64,000 bases of DNA from Ramazzottius varieornatus. Taxonomy: Eukaryota; Tardigrada; Eutardigrada; Parachela; Ramazzottiidae. Positions 36,814-49,800 of this stretch are shown one piece after another (position 1 is the first letter of the stretch; the number at the start of each line of letters is the position of its first letter). A model generated the notes under the pieces. It did no database searches. It saw only the letters and a list, made by a program, of their open reading frames with translations, and was not told the origin of the DNA. Position numbers and translations under genes: made by a program. The stretch lies in the NCBI GenBank assembly GCA_001949185.1, contig BDGG01000015.1:1158314-1222313 (forward strand). The letters are read 5' to 3'.

Positions 36814-38951
36814 CCCAAGACTATAATATCTTCGGCTGAACAAGGCAACACTCTGTAAACAGCCGCTTGATTGATACACCAGCCATATCCACTTGATTAA
36901 CATTAAGCTTGATCTCAACACTCACCCTGAAGCTTTCCTTGCAACTTCCAACGGCAGCAGGCAATAGAGAAGACTTCAACAACCCTTACTAGACTTCCGT
37001 AGGTGTCTGCAGCAACGCTGCATCTTGGGGTGGATGGGAGGAGGGCAAGGAAGATGTAAGGGAGTCGAAGGACAAAAAGAGGCGACGGCACTTCGAACTA
37101 ACGACATGTTCTCCCACTGTATCAAACTTGAACCATGGAGTTGTCCCAGATGGAAAAGGGAAAGTCGAATCAGATGGAATGAGGAGGAGCACGATAATAG
37201 CTAGGAGTACTTTGAAGAGCGAATGTTTACAAACAAAGAAAAAGTCGAAAGGAAGGGAAATCTTGCGCAGCTGATTGACTGGCGTAGGGCGGTCCTGTTT
37301 TGTCAAGGATTATCGAATCAAAAAGTAGCCTTGTCAGTACTCGACGAATGACAAATTGGTTGAATTAGCTCGGCCTTTTGGTACAGTACTCTCCGTTTCG
37401 TCCCACCGGAAGCCCAAAGTCTCCTTAGCTCTTCCCAGTGTTGGGTTCCCAGCTCCTCGAAATATACATCCACGATTTCGGAACGCTGAAGGTATAGTTC
37501 TGAAGTTGACGATGCACGTATTCGCAGATCTAATGGCTTCCACGATTTCAGAACGCTGAAATCATCTTCGGACACTAATTTTGGGAGAGTCTAGACTGAC
37601 AGTTTGTTACAGCCTGCGGATAAAAAGGGCGAGTTAACAATCTTCTTATGGGCTGGACAAGCACCTGTCATGGGACTGAGGCGTAATACATTCGAGAACG
37701 CATATATACATTCAGTGCGCTGTGCACTTCTGCCGAGCAAAAGTTGGGTTCGCCGTCACTTTACTCGCGAGTGGCGACAACGTGCCAACAGAGGCTGGCT
37801 GTCAGGGCCTACAGGCTACAGCTCCCCCGTACAGCGGAGAGAGCTTTCCAATATAATCAATTCCGGTCTTCTTCCTTGCATTTCATGCTATTTGCCTACA
37901 GAACCGGTTATGTAACGTCGTCAGTAGCAGTTATCGCTTTGGTGGAGGCGGCGCACGGACCTAATGGTTCATACTAGCATACTAGCGCGGGGAGCCTTGA
38001 CATTGATACCATGACTGATAACAGCACCGTACATACACATTCAAGCCCAATCGCACTGGCTCAGCTGGAGAAACTTGCATTACAATCCACAAAAGCCTTC
38101 AGTTATCATGGAACCGAGATGGGCAACGTAAACTCAAGGTTTTTGTCTAATCATTGTGCTTGGATACCTGCCTCTGTGCACTCTCGCCTATTTCCTTCAA
38201 CCTTCCATTCCAGCAGCGGGAGGATCACTGGCTGAGCGGAGAAGGACGTAAAAAAGGGAACACAAAGCACTGGCTGAACTGATGGGCATTTCCAGTAAGT
38301 TTGCTTCCATTTTCCGCAATACCGTCTCGAACATTCGGTACGCGTAGTCCAAATTTCGCGTCAAAGCACCGATACGCATCTCGCTCAGGGGACCACTGTT
38401 TTCCTAATATTCAAAGTCCATAAAGGCAGACCTGGAAATCCAGCCAGCACGAAGTCACCATGATGTAAAAAACGGAGCAGCTGATCTCCATCGGGCGACT
38501 GTATTTTTCCGTTCAGTATACAAATGCCGGCTAAATTTAGCTTCCTTCTTCACTTTGATGGTCTTGCAACTGGGTTCTCATCAATAATGAAGCATAGCAG
38601 TCGTCTTTCGATTGCAGGTATGTGGACTTGAAAACGGAACATCCACCTCTCCCGCTGGCTCAAAGTTTCTCTCCTCTGGAAGGCGAAATTGGTAGGAAGA
38701 ATTGGGAATGCGCAAAAGGGATTGGAGTGTTACCTTGCAACGAGACTGGGCGGAAAGCTGTGGTCAAAGGTTGTAGGAGCTGTGTTATTGGGTGGTGTCC
38801 CAAGCTGGGTATGTGAGTTCCCGCTTACTACAAACAGCTTGACCATCTACCTGTTGCGTACGTACCTCCTGACTTTGCCCATGCCAACCAGGCGCCAGCA
38901 CCTTCCTGACTCCCCCACAGCTGCTGGAATATAAGCCAGCTGGATGAGACC
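36814..38951. other. Intergenic, between MAF1 and ERR (divergent promoters)
   Basis: No supported gene in about 2.1 kb. The genes on both sides point outward, so both promoters are expected here. A 22-bp near-exact direct repeat is present (37469-37490 and 37539-37560, one mismatch). Confidence 0.45.
37469..37560. repeat. Short direct repeat pair, 22 bp, 70 bp apart
   Basis: The word TCCACGATTTC-GAACGCTGAA (G or A at the variable base) occurs at 37469-37490 and 37539-37560. It lies in the presumed divergent promoter region between MAF1 and ERR. It could be a local duplication or a paired binding site; the sequence alone does not decide. Confidence 0.5.
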
Positions 38952-41036
38952 ATGTACAAGTATCGTCGTTCGCAAAGTCCACAACGGCCATCGACAATCT
39001 GTTATACCGGTACCTCATCAAATTCGCCATCCCCTGACGACTCGCACCCACATAGCCTCACAGGTAGTCCCTCGGCTCTCTCATCATCTGTTGCACTTGA
39101 TTCTTTTGATCATCGGATATGTCGACCAGCTGACGAGTCCACCTCGGAAGGTTTTCCCACAATAGCCCTCCACAAGACCTCCTCTGAACTGTGTCAAGAA
39201 CTGAAAAGCCGCTGGGCCGAAAGGGCTCATCCAAGTGCTCATGCGGTCCTGCCACTCTCCTTATCCTCAGACTCACTGCCGGTAAGCTTCAATAGTTTCG
39301 ACGAGACGCTGTCGGCTTCCAGGCTGATAAAAGAAGAAGGCGATAATGTCACCAAGGGTACGACCAGCTTTCCCACTGGACAACGGCCAAATACCCGCTG
39401 GAATACTCTACAAAGAAGAACGGCCAGCGAAGCAGACCTCGACGGGCTCGACGGCTTTCCGGCCGAAGAGGACATCGAAGAAGGAAGCGATCAAGCCAGC
39501 CATCTGGAAGATGGAACGGACGAAATGGGTAGGAAACGCCGGTGCTTGGTTTGTGAAGATGCAGCCAGTGGCTACCATTATGGTGAGACCTCCCTTTACG
39601 TCATTCTGTCCTCCGCCCCCCTTTTCCGACCAGTCTCATAACAATTTTTCTAACCTCAGCCCACAGCGAAACCACGATATTTTAGGTCCAAGTTTTGTTG
39701 CCTGAAGGATGGCTTCCTTTTTCTTGATTTTCCTGAATATCCTCCCACGCGGGATGGAAAGCCGTGGGCTTGACGTCATAGACATTGTAGTTTTATCCTC
39801 GGGCCAAAACGGCGAAACAAATCCAGGACACATCAGTTAGATTTGTCGCTAGATACTAGTCTATCAGACCTTAGAACGGTGTTCGGGCACCACATTGTTG
39901 ATCGAGTTGTGCTCTATCGGTGGCAGATGCCGACTTGGTCCCAGGGTAAATCCTCTCCCGAGTTGACAACGAAAGTATTCCGCAGAGTTGAAAAAAAATG
40001 TTTTGGGTCTATTTTTCGTAGAAGGTTTTTGACATCATATTACAAAAGGAAATTTGTATTTGCAGGCGTAAGTTCCTGCGAAGCCTGTAAAGCCTTCTTC
40101 AAGAGGACAATCCAAGGAAATATCGAGTATGCCTGTCCTGCAGTCGGCGACTGTCCCATCAGTAAGAAAAGCCGCAAAGCCTGCCAAGCTTGTCGCTACA
40201 AGAAATGTCTACGCGTGGGAATGTTAAAAGAAGGCGTCAGGTTGGATCGGGTTCGCGGAGGCCGTCAAAAATACCGGAGGGCCAACAACGGCGATTCCAT
40301 CTTGGTCCAGGCATCTCCTTACAGTCAGAGCTCCCTGTCATCTTCCCGAAAGCCTTCGACTCAAGAACTAAGTCAACTGCTGATTGCCCTCAATGCCTGC
40401 GAACCCGAAGCCATCTTAGCCAACATCACCGAGAGGTTGGATACACCGTTGCGATTACAGTCGGTACTGTGCGACTTGGCGGACCGCGACCTTGTGGGCA
40501 TAATTGGCTGGGCCAAACAGATACCTGGTTTTCCCGACCTACCACTCAACGACCAGATGCATTTACTACAATCTACATGGTCGGAGATTGTCCTCTTCAG
40601 CTTGTGCTTTCGTTCGTTAGAAGCGGCACCACGGAGTTTACTCTTTAGTCAGGACTTTCAGGTCGATGAGGTAATGGCCAACGAGGCCGGCTTCGAGCTG
40701 GTCCACGCCAAAGCCTGCCGGCTGGTGGATGCATTGAGCGATTACCGGATAACACGCGAGGAATACGTCTTGATCAAGTGTATAATTTTGCTAAATGGCG
40801 GATGTGTGCTGGAGAGTACGGCAGCCAGGGACGCACTGCGTGATAACATTGTACAAGCGCTGCATCAGCTGGTCGAAGGTGCACCCCGTTCCAGCAACCT
40901 GTTGTTACTGCTGCCGCAGCTGCGACAGCTGGATGGGCTGGCCAAACAATACTGGTTTATGATTAAGAATGAAGGCAGGATAACCATGCATAAATTATTT
41001 TTGGAAATGTTGGAATCGGCCCACCAGTTGACGTGA
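38952..41036 (+). CDS. ERR: Estrogen-related receptor (ERR, NR3B family nuclear receptor)
   Basis: Nuclear receptor that binds ERRE half-sites (TNAAGGTCA in the family) and controls energy metabolism genes. Two exons close in frame to 533 residues: 38952-39582 and 40066-41036. The first exon holds a Ser-rich A/B domain of about 195 residues and the start of the DNA-binding domain ([14 protein letters not shown]). The second continues with the P-box ([10 protein letters not shown]), [12 protein letters not shown], the second zinc finger, and the ERR signature after it ([20 protein letters not shown]), the T/A-box extension that reads the upstream half-site bases. The ligand-binding domain is divergent but shows [39 protein letters not shown] and an AF-2 helix HKLFLEMLE close to the C-terminus. 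The intron sits just after HYG inside the first zinc finger. Vertebrates have three paralogues; only one is seen here. Confidence 0.95.
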
Positions 41037-41843
41037 CGTCGAGAGCCACCGGCCAGGGTTCGCTGCTGCCGCTGCTTGGCCATGGGTGATCGATGCAGAG
41101 TGAAGGGAATGCGCTTGCTCCTTCAGCCTATACCTGATACAGCACAAGTGAATTCGCCGGCTTTTGTATTTGTAGATTCTTTATCGCTGTATGTAGTCAT
41201 TCTTGTTGAGAGATTATTATTTTAGCTTGTTATTGCTTTTACCGGTGAGTACTCGGGAGAGCCTTTTCAGGTTGAAGGGCCAGCTTGGATGTACTGTGCC
41301 GCGTTGCTGGCTGACGCTGATCTGGTCGTAGCACACAAATCGATCCGGATGCATTTTTTTCCGCTACTTCAACCTCTACCGTATTCTTTCATTTCAACCA
41401 TACGCATAAACTGCCATTTCCTAGTTTGACAATGAGGGATTTAAAGTTTTGCGCGGTATCAGTTGTATACAGTTTTTCTAATTCATACCGGCATTTCATG
41501 CGTTGCGATCTCATTTGAAAAGATAAAATATTGTCACATGAAACCGACAACTTCCGGTCAGATTCCTTCACTGCTTTATCCATAAGGGAAACTCCCAACA
41601 ACCCCATGTACTATGAACTATGAACCGGCGACTCTCACCGTTTTAATGCTGCGCATCCTTCGGTATAAAGCAGACAACGTCAAAATATTACAGCGTAAGA
41701 AATATAACGTCGGTACGTGCACAGTGGCTAAAGATAAAACAACAAAGTACAACAAAAGATGGTGCTAAAGTCCTAATATCACAAGTGCAAAGTACTGGAG
41801 AGGTAAAATTGATGCAGGAGTGGGAAATGCTGGGGGTAAAACG
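41037..41843. other. Convergent intergenic region (3' ends of ERR and MED7)
   Basis: A/T-leaning sequence expected to hold both 3' untranslated regions. No supported gene, repeat or RNA was seen. Confidence 0.45.
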
Positions 41844-42515
41844 TTAGGAAATATCACTGTCTAGATTTTCATCTTGGTCGACCCACTGGCAAAGCGCAGA
41901 GTCCAAGACCATCGGCTGGAGTGTTTTTCTCGACTGCGATAAAGTTTCGAAATACTTGGCTTTCAGGCCAGCAATGTCCCAGGTTAAGGAGGTTATCTGA
42001 GAAGGAGGAAGATTGACAGCTTCTGTGGAGGCGACAATGGCCGTGGCGTTGTGCAGCAGGGAGTTCAGCCGATCCGTCAGCTCCAGCGTCTGCCTTCTTT
42101 GCACTTCCAGCATGTTCCGCACCGCGTCCCTGGCTTGATGGACCCTGTACTCGTTCAAGAGATGCTGGAAATGGATAAACAACAGGTTGATATCCTCCAG
42201 CTTCTCGTTTCTTTTTGGAGAGCGCGGACACTTGACAAGGACGTCTAGTAGATCGAGGAAGGTGGCCAGGATGGAGTGGACTGCCTTCTTCAGTTCGCGC
42301 TTGCGGTCGAAGGACTGAGGGTATAACCGTCGGATGTTGATGCTTTCTAGTGGTCGAACGATATGGTCGTCGTTCCAGCTGGCAGCTCCAAAGACGCTGA
42401 AGGCTTCGCCTTTGGAAGGAACGGGGGGAGGTTGGGGAGCTTTGCCTTTACGGTAATTCTCGTCGGTGTGGCCGTTGATGTACTCAAAGGGAGGAAGAGG
42501 GAAAGAATAGGCCAT
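41844..42515 (-). CDS. MED7: Mediator complex subunit 7
   Basis: Component of the Mediator middle module that pairs with MED21 as a hinge and bridges activators to RNA polymerase II. It is a single uninterrupted exon of 223 residues (human 233). The start was placed at the Met of MAYSFPLPPFEYINGHTDEN, which aligns with the family N-terminus; the same frame is open to 42590, so a 248-residue form is possible. Family blocks: KAPQPPPVP, the FGAASWNDDHIVRPLESINI block, LYPQSFDRKRELKKAVHSIL, ATFLDLLDVLVKCP, KLEDINLLFIHFQHLLNEYR and HQARDAVRNMLEVQRRQTLE, followed by the coiled-coil that binds MED21. The C-terminal 40 residues are not conserved. It converges with ERR, and its 5' side faces ARHGEF10. 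Confidence 0.93.
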   Translation of the reverse strand: MAYSFPLPPFEYINGHTDENYRKGKAPQPPPVPSKGEAFSVFGAASWNDDHIVRPLESINIRRLYPQSFDRKRELKKAVHSILATFLDLLDVLVKCPRSPKRNEKLEDINLLFIHFQHLLNEYRVHQARDAVRNMLEVQRRQTLELTDRLNSLLHNATAIVASTEAVNLPPSQITSLTWDIAGLKAKYFETLSQSRKTLQPMVLDSALCQWVDQDENLDSDIS

Positions 42516-42801
42516 GAAAACGGCATATGTACCACTTACGGCCACGTTCTGAAATGAAGGGAAAAGTTCCGCCAGTTGCGTTGAAGACACAGTAAAGGAA
42601 AGCCAGAGCGGCAGTAGAGCATAATTATGAGAAGCCTAAGACTTCAGATAAAGGTTGACATCATTAGCAGAAGCAGCCATTTTGCATACATTGCAAGATC
42701 CCGAAAGATCTTACGATGAATAGCAAACTGACCGTACATCTGATTCGCCTTTCGTTCATCCTAAGCTCGAAGCGCTGGACCATACCTTAGCAGATACAGA
42801 C

Positions 42802-43107
42802 ATGGGGAACCAACTTACCAGGGCGACTTTCAACGAGGACGAACAACGATATGGTCAAGCTGCCATCCGCGAGCTCATCTCTCCTGGGTCCATTCAATAC
42901 GCTAGCAGCGAGGCTTGCTCGCTGCTTCCCCACGACGCTTTGAAAGACTTCCCGTACACCGTTATGGCAAGACAGACAACCGAGATTCACAAGAAGCCGT
43001 ACCTGTGGAGTGCGGGACAATGGAACTGGAAGATATTTTCAAGAAAACTTCGACGTTTTTGTCATTTTGCTAGCGTGAACACTGCCGAAACTGCGATAAC
43101 TGGCTGA
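42802..43107 (+). CDS. Hypothetical 101-residue protein with possible N-myristoylation signal
   Basis: I do not recognise this frame. It starts MGNQLTRATFNEDEQ, where Gly2 and Thr6 fit the N-myristoylation consensus (MGxxxS/T), and continues through YGQAAIRELISPGSIQYAS before turning basic at its end. It begins about 290 bp from the MED7 start on the opposite strand, as expected for a divergent gene pair. Continuation into an exon near 43152-43481 cannot be shown. It may be the first exon of a small gene or a chance frame. Confidence 0.3.
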   Translation: MGNQLTRATFNEDEQRYGQAAIRELISPGSIQYASSEACSLLPHDALKDFPYTVMARQTTEIHKKPYLWSAGQWNWKIFSRKLRRFCHFASVNTAETAITG

Positions 43108-43866
43108 TAAGCCCAGCGAGATGATTTGACAATTATACACTCAGCCTTCGATTGATTTGTGTCAGATTCATGATCGCCTTCTTGAAGAAAGCGTGGGGTG
43201 CGACGTTCGTACACATCCCACTCTCAGATTCTCCTCTGCCCTCTCTGTCTCTGGCAGCTCTGCCCAAAGTAGACAAACAAAAACTCCAAATCACAATTCG
43301 CGAAGTCGCATGCATCTTTGACGGAGATTCTGTTTCGTTGAAGTTTCATCATCGTCAAAGCTCTCCGCTGGACAAGCTGCCAGAAGCAAGCCACACGCCG
43401 CGCCATCACTCAGCTGACGTCAAGAAGCATCTTTGGTTGTTGCCGACATCACCGACTCATTCCACTGCCTTCTGCTTCTAATCAAAGCCCAGTGAACAAG
43501 TCTTCTGCTGAAGAGTGCCAATGATGATGGCCCAAGGCACTGTAGGTGGCTGTTATTTATTTCCGTGCGAGACCGAGGACGGCTTGTCCGAGAGCGGCGC
43601 CAGTTTTACAAGCTAGGTAAGCTTGCTTTTTGTCAAGTGGCGCATGTGTTGTTTCCATCACGGCAAAGGTGGGCTGTGATGGCGAATACGCACTCTCTTG
43701 TGATCTGATTGCATCTTGAAAGAAAGAGGTCGGTCCATAACTCGATGTATGATTGCAGATCTGCGAGTGAAATGTGAATGCCAACCAAGTCGTTTGCTCA
43801 ATGTATAACATGGTCGTTTAAGTGCTGGAATTAAATGTCGTAAAGGCGTTTTGTCCTCTCATTCTG
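43108..43866. other. Intergenic, upstream of the ARHGEF10-like gene
   Basis: Open frames on both strands (43152-43481 plus, 43557-43811 minus) have no recognised domain. The promoter of the Rho GEF gene is expected here. Confidence 0.4.
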
Positions 43867-46800
43867 ATGGACGTGAACTCGCAACCGTTATCAGCTGATA
43901 CTTTGGACCATTCCCTTCCACCAGCATCTGTGATAGACGAAGTCATTCATGTGCAAGACCATCCCGCATTGGAATTACAATCGAGTAAGGATCCCGTCGA
44001 TTCTCTGCCAGAAGTTGAAGTTGTTTACCAGGATTTGGTCTTGATCGGCAGTCCGCTCGTTACACTCGAAAGTATTGGGACTGTTTTGGACGATACCCAA
44101 GAACAGAAGGAAAGCTGTAAGAGTGATACTTTCAAATTCGTCTGACTTTTCGGAATATTCTTCCCATAATCTACGCACTTTCGCTTTATAGATCGGAGTT
44201 CGTCTTCCCTGTCGACCAAGTCGGAGGAGAGCGGAGATAAGTCTTCAATTTTCCGTTACGAAGAGGAATTGGACTCGTTGTCGTTATGTTCCTCCATCTC
44301 GGTGGATAAAGAAGAGACTGTGGTGGAAGAGCGGGTCGATGCGGAGGAAGAAGAACAAGAGCACATTACACCGCTGGACGAATTCACCCCAACCAAGCCC
44401 ATCTTGTTGCCAGATTCAAAATCGTCTCCGCAAGACAATCATCTTCCAAATGACCCAATGAAAGAGGTCTTCCAGCGATCGCCGGAAGTCTGTGTGGAGA
44501 GAGTGGAGATAACGCCCGAGACGGACAAATTCCGACGGCAGAGTTTACGGAGCTCCATACTGAAACGTCTGACGATATCATGGAAACGCGAATATGACTT
44601 TCAGCTGGAAGCTGATAAGCTATTCGCCGAAGAAGGTGAGAGAAATTTCCTGTCAAAAGGCCATTCATTGAACATCCGGGTTGAACTGGCGCCGTTTGTC
44701 GGGGTTCACAGTAGGATTTGTAGGGACCGCGGTGACGGCTTGCGCGAGTTAAGCTGTGTTATCCTTAATGGCCGTGTAGGTGAGAGACGGCAAAGTTCTC
44801 CGATTACGTCGGTCGGTAACGATATCTTTTCAAGTGCTTGTTGGCTATGTGGTTCTGTTTCTCATCATATCACAGTGCCATGCTTGACTCGATAATATTT
44901 TGGTCCGTAATGTCTTTTGTATCGAGGCATGAATGTTGTAAAGGGCCTATCAATGCTTGGACTGGCACGAATCGAGCGAGACCAAGGAAGAAGAAAATAG
45001 AGGAAAGCACCGTGTTCAAAACTGGTTTGGATATTTTTCTCTTTCTGTGGCGGTAAACTTGACGGCGAAATTCATTTCATACATGTAGGGGAGGGCTGCA
45101 AAAAGGCAGTGTCGGCTGGCAATGACGCTATTTGTTTGACCAAGAACAAATTTATGACTTTTTCACGCCTGTAAAATCTTATCGTAAAAATAGGCAGCAG
45201 CAAGTGGGACATAAGCATATTATCGCCATGTATTACTCCCCCAGTCAAGCCTTGTGTTTGCGCAACACGCATGTGACAGAGTCCAGTTTTTCGTCAGACA
45301 AAGAAAAGTTTTGCAATATCCTGAAAATATCTCGAAGAGCGTTAATCAAAGGTTCTCAAGTCCCGGGAATAGTTTCGGAACTTATCGTTTCTGATCTTTG
45401 CTGTCAAATGTTGAAAGGATTGTAATGGGATTATGAGAGAATGCTGCCGCTGCTTCAGGCCTCGTTGAGGCGAGTGAAGACTTCTCAGCGACGTAACAGT
45501 CACATTCGGCCTGTTTCAGAAGTAGGCTATCCCGACGAATGCGTGCTGATCGGGACTATCGGACCTCCACTACGACTGCCGCCTGTCAGGACCGAACTGC
45601 GCCAAGATGAAGTTAGTGAATTAATGACCGTTGCATTTTTGTCTGTTCGAAGCTCTGCGCCAAACTGTTCCGCCCCGTTTGGAAAACCATTCTAATTATT
45701 ATCCCTTCTGTTGATGATGACAGGTTGTTCGACGGCACATTCTCTCCTCCATCATCGAAAGTGAAAATTCCTACGTCGAGTCGCTGTACAGGCTCGTAAA
45801 GGTCGGTCATTACAGTTGCAATTACAGTTATTTTGTTGTCTGTCTTTTTCTCGTCGGAGATCTATGCAAAGAAGGTCTTTGTTTGTAGGAGTATCAAGAG
45901 CCGCTCAAGTCAGCGTCTCCGCCCATTCTGCGGCCGGAAAAGATTGACGTTATCCTGTTCAAGATCCCGCAGATCCTGCAGTTGCACCTGATGCTACGCT
46001 CAGCGTTGAAAGACCTCTTTGACAATTGGAAGAACGAGAACTTGTACGAGCTGGGGAACATCTTTGTCAATGTAGTAAGTAACACCCGGAAGGATAATCA
46101 GTTAGGTGTCGAAGTGAATGATGTGGATTTTCTTTGGCAGTTCTCCAAATCGTACGTAGGAGAAGTCTATGCTGCTTACGTCTGCAATTTCGATATCGCA
46201 TTAGAGACGGCCAAGAAAGCAGCACAAAAGTTGCCGGCCTTTGCTGACTTTCTGCGGGTGAGTTGTTCATATTTGCTGTGACCGAATAAATTCATCGTAT
46301 TTGGTGAACTTTGACGGATGTTGCGAAGACTGACGGAGGGGTTTTTTGCTTTTTCAGACGAAGCAGGAAATCAGCAAAGATCGCCTTCCACTCTTCGGAC
46401 TTCTCGTCAAACCTGTCCAAAGGTTCCCGCAGTTCATCCTACTCCTTCAGGTACAGAATGCACCTTATCGCACACCTGCATACACCGGCATTACAACAAA
46501 TGTGGAGTATGCTGTATGCAGAGTCGTAAAACAGAGACTCTTGACGTCGCTCGTACGCCCGGTTGATTATGTGAGACGATTGCCTATTCAGATTTTTCTG
46601 ATCATCGATTAATTGAAATTAGCATATCAATCTGGAATATTTGTATAGGTTTGCTTTCGTGGGTGATTATAAGTGTTTTGACAGTTTGCGCCATTTGTAG
46701 GATTTGCTCAAGCATACATCGTCGGATAAGGCCGATCGGATCTCATTACAGCTGGCTCTAACGCATCTGGAGACGTTAACGGACTCATTAAACGAGCGAA

Positions 46801-49800
46801 AACGTGAAAACGAACAAACACAGAAGGCGCTTGAAGTGCTCAAGTGGGCCAAAATTCCAGCCAGCCATCGTAATTCAACAAGTGGCGGCGGCAGTGCCGA
46901 CGCATCAGACGACATTACTCGCCGCGTCATTGCGGAGGACGACTTCAGCGAGCTGGTGCGTTCCTACATTGGCTAGGAAGGGACATTAATCACCTCGACC
47001 ATTCCGTGTAATGAATGATGTGTGCTTTGTCTGCCGAGTGACAGTCTGTTGTGTAATGTCGTTTAGGAGCTGACATCGGCTGGCGGCTTGATACAAATGA
47101 AACAACGACGCTTGTTCCTCCTCAACGACTTGTTAATTTGCGCAACCCACCAGTATGTCAAAGGCACTGCTGCTTAAATATTTACCTAAAGTTTGGCTAA
47201 CCTGAAGCTGTCCTAGACTCGACCGACAGGACCGCTACAGTCCGCTATGGATCGTTAATGTGGCCGACGTTACTGTCATCGATGAGAAGCCCCTCAAATT
47301 CCTGGGCTATCAGGTCACACCCGCTCATTCGTCAGTGCCCAACGAATTATCCAAGACAGAAAGTTCCACCTTCAAACCTTCAGGTACTAAGCTACACATT
47401 CCATTCTTTAGAGCTTTTTGCTGGATGAGGCCGACACAGACAAACTACGGTGACGTTTCATGCACCTGCATACAAGGGCGCCGTAAAAGGTTCACGGGTC
47501 GATGTATGCAGGTGTACGATTGGATGGACGTCTTTTTTGTCGAGTTTTCCTGTTGTGCCTCACAGACAGGTACACCGATCGTTTCATCTATATATGTATC
47601 ATTTTATAGACACAATAACGACGCTGTATCAGGAAATGGGCGATATGAGACAAGACTACGAGTCGATGAAGAGGGTCTTTGACATTGTCGAAAGTATGAA
47701 GTTTGAGTACGCGGTAAGTTATCGTCTTCGTAAGTGAATTGTTGTGATTTGTCTATGACTCTAAAGTGAATCAATAGCAATGTTGTTTTTTTTAGGATTT
47801 AAGGCTGTCGAAGTTGAGAAATATCTTAGCGGATATTCAGTCGACCATTCAAGCTAAAATGGAGGAAGCCGCTCGGACGGATGACTGCACTTTTCAACTG
47901 CTGGTACCCATCGGTCGCTCAAAGTAGGTTTATCTGACTTTTTTAATATGGTACCACCTGCAGTGAAGACTGTCTCGTCACGAGTAATTAACTTTAACCA
48001 TTTGAGCAGAACGCAAAAAAGCCGCATTGTGCTACAAGCCGGCAAGCACAAGGAAAAGGTCATGTGGATTATCTTGTTACATCTCTCAAAACTAGTCCAT
48101 GGTAGGCTTCGTCAGTCATCGTTATGACCTTCTTCTGGCTAATAACTCCATAACCGTTTTACATTAGTTAGCGTCCTTGTGTTTCCTAGATAAGAGACTG
48201 AATCCCTCATGGGATGATCCCGAAGTCCGTGGCATCAACAGTCCTCTCTTCTTCATTTCCAGAGCTCTTCACTGCCAAACATCGCCAAAGAAATTCACGG
48301 TAAACTCTAATCTCATTTGGCTGCAGTCACAACCTAGGGCCGAACGTTTAATTACCAGCCGCTAATATTGCACCCTGGTCAATTTGACTATGATACACTA
48401 GAACGCCAATCAGCTAGGCTTGAGTTACACTCTTTATTTCACATCGAAATCGTACCGCAAAGAACGATCCAAGCGATTTAAATTCTCTGGTAGATAAGAC
48501 AGGCAGACAGACAGACGAAAATTTGGGATAACAGAGACAAGAAAGGTGAGCACTTGTGAATAATCGGTGAATATTGCTGGCTTTGCTTAACTGACGGTAC
48601 AAGGGGTTTTTGCTGATAAAGAATGTCAAATTGATTTGTTGTTGCAGTACCGTTGCGGTTGCTACTACTTTCTGTCCAAGAAAGAGGAGGTGCCCTCAGG
48701 CAAGAAAGGCAGCAGGACGGACGGGCTGGTGTACCTATGCAGCAGCGACGGCAGCAACTCCAGAGTCAGTATTTTGTCCATCGAGGCCATCAAGAGCATT
48801 TCGGCCTCTTGTCAAGACCTTGCAGACACTCGGTCCGTCGAGCTAATGAGCATCAACCTAGGCCAAAGCGAGGTTAGTTCCTGTGAATGGATTCCGGGTG
48901 CTTATGAGAGTGAGGTGGTGGAGGGCAGTGTCAGTGCTTCGCTGGCACATGACACGGTGTGGATCGGGACGGAAGGCGCCTCGGTCATGATCTTCTCGGC
49001 TTCCTGCAAAGTGATCTCCCTGGGCTCCTTCCGAGTTGGCGGCCCTGTCAGACGTATTCTCTTCAACTGTGATAAGGTCTATGTAGCGACGGCTAGCTGT
49101 CATGTCCATGTGTATAAACGGGCTGTCGATGACTTTTGGGACTTGAGCTCCAGCAGTGTCATACAGTGTGCCCCACAAGGGACCTTGACTACGGCGGAAA
49201 TGCTACCCAATAAGATCCTCTGTGCCGTCGACAAGCACATTCACGTTCTGCAGTGCTCCGATGACACCGTACTGGTAAGTTTGACTGTGTTCCGCAGTAT
49301 GATCATTGACTGTCATACATATATAGCAGTTGAACATGCAGGAAGAGCATCAAGCGAAGATGGCCTTGGTCGGTGCCATTGACAAGCTGGCCCGTTGTGG
49401 ATCGGGCTTGTGGGTCTCCTACAAGGACAGTTCCATTCTCAGTCTCTTCCACCTGGAGACGTTCAAGCATCTGCAAGATATCAACATTGCTTCCAACATC
49501 AACCGCCTCCTTGCAGAACGAGAGTGGGATAGATCCGCCGGAAGCATCTTCGCCACCAGGTAACTTCCAAGTATGCTCTCCTTTATGGCTTCCTACGGTG
49601 ACGTGACTTGCCCACTGTGTGTTGTAGCTTGCTGGCCTTCCGAGGCTCCCTGTGGGTCGGGACAAATGTCGGCCTGATCGTTCGAGTCGCCCTCCCCAAA
49701 CTAGAAGGTAACTTAGGGCCTCCTACTGCACTTGGCTGTCGCTGAGCGTTCGTTGCAGCTAATATACGTTCACTGCCAAGATGAAGCATAAGGCTGTCCT

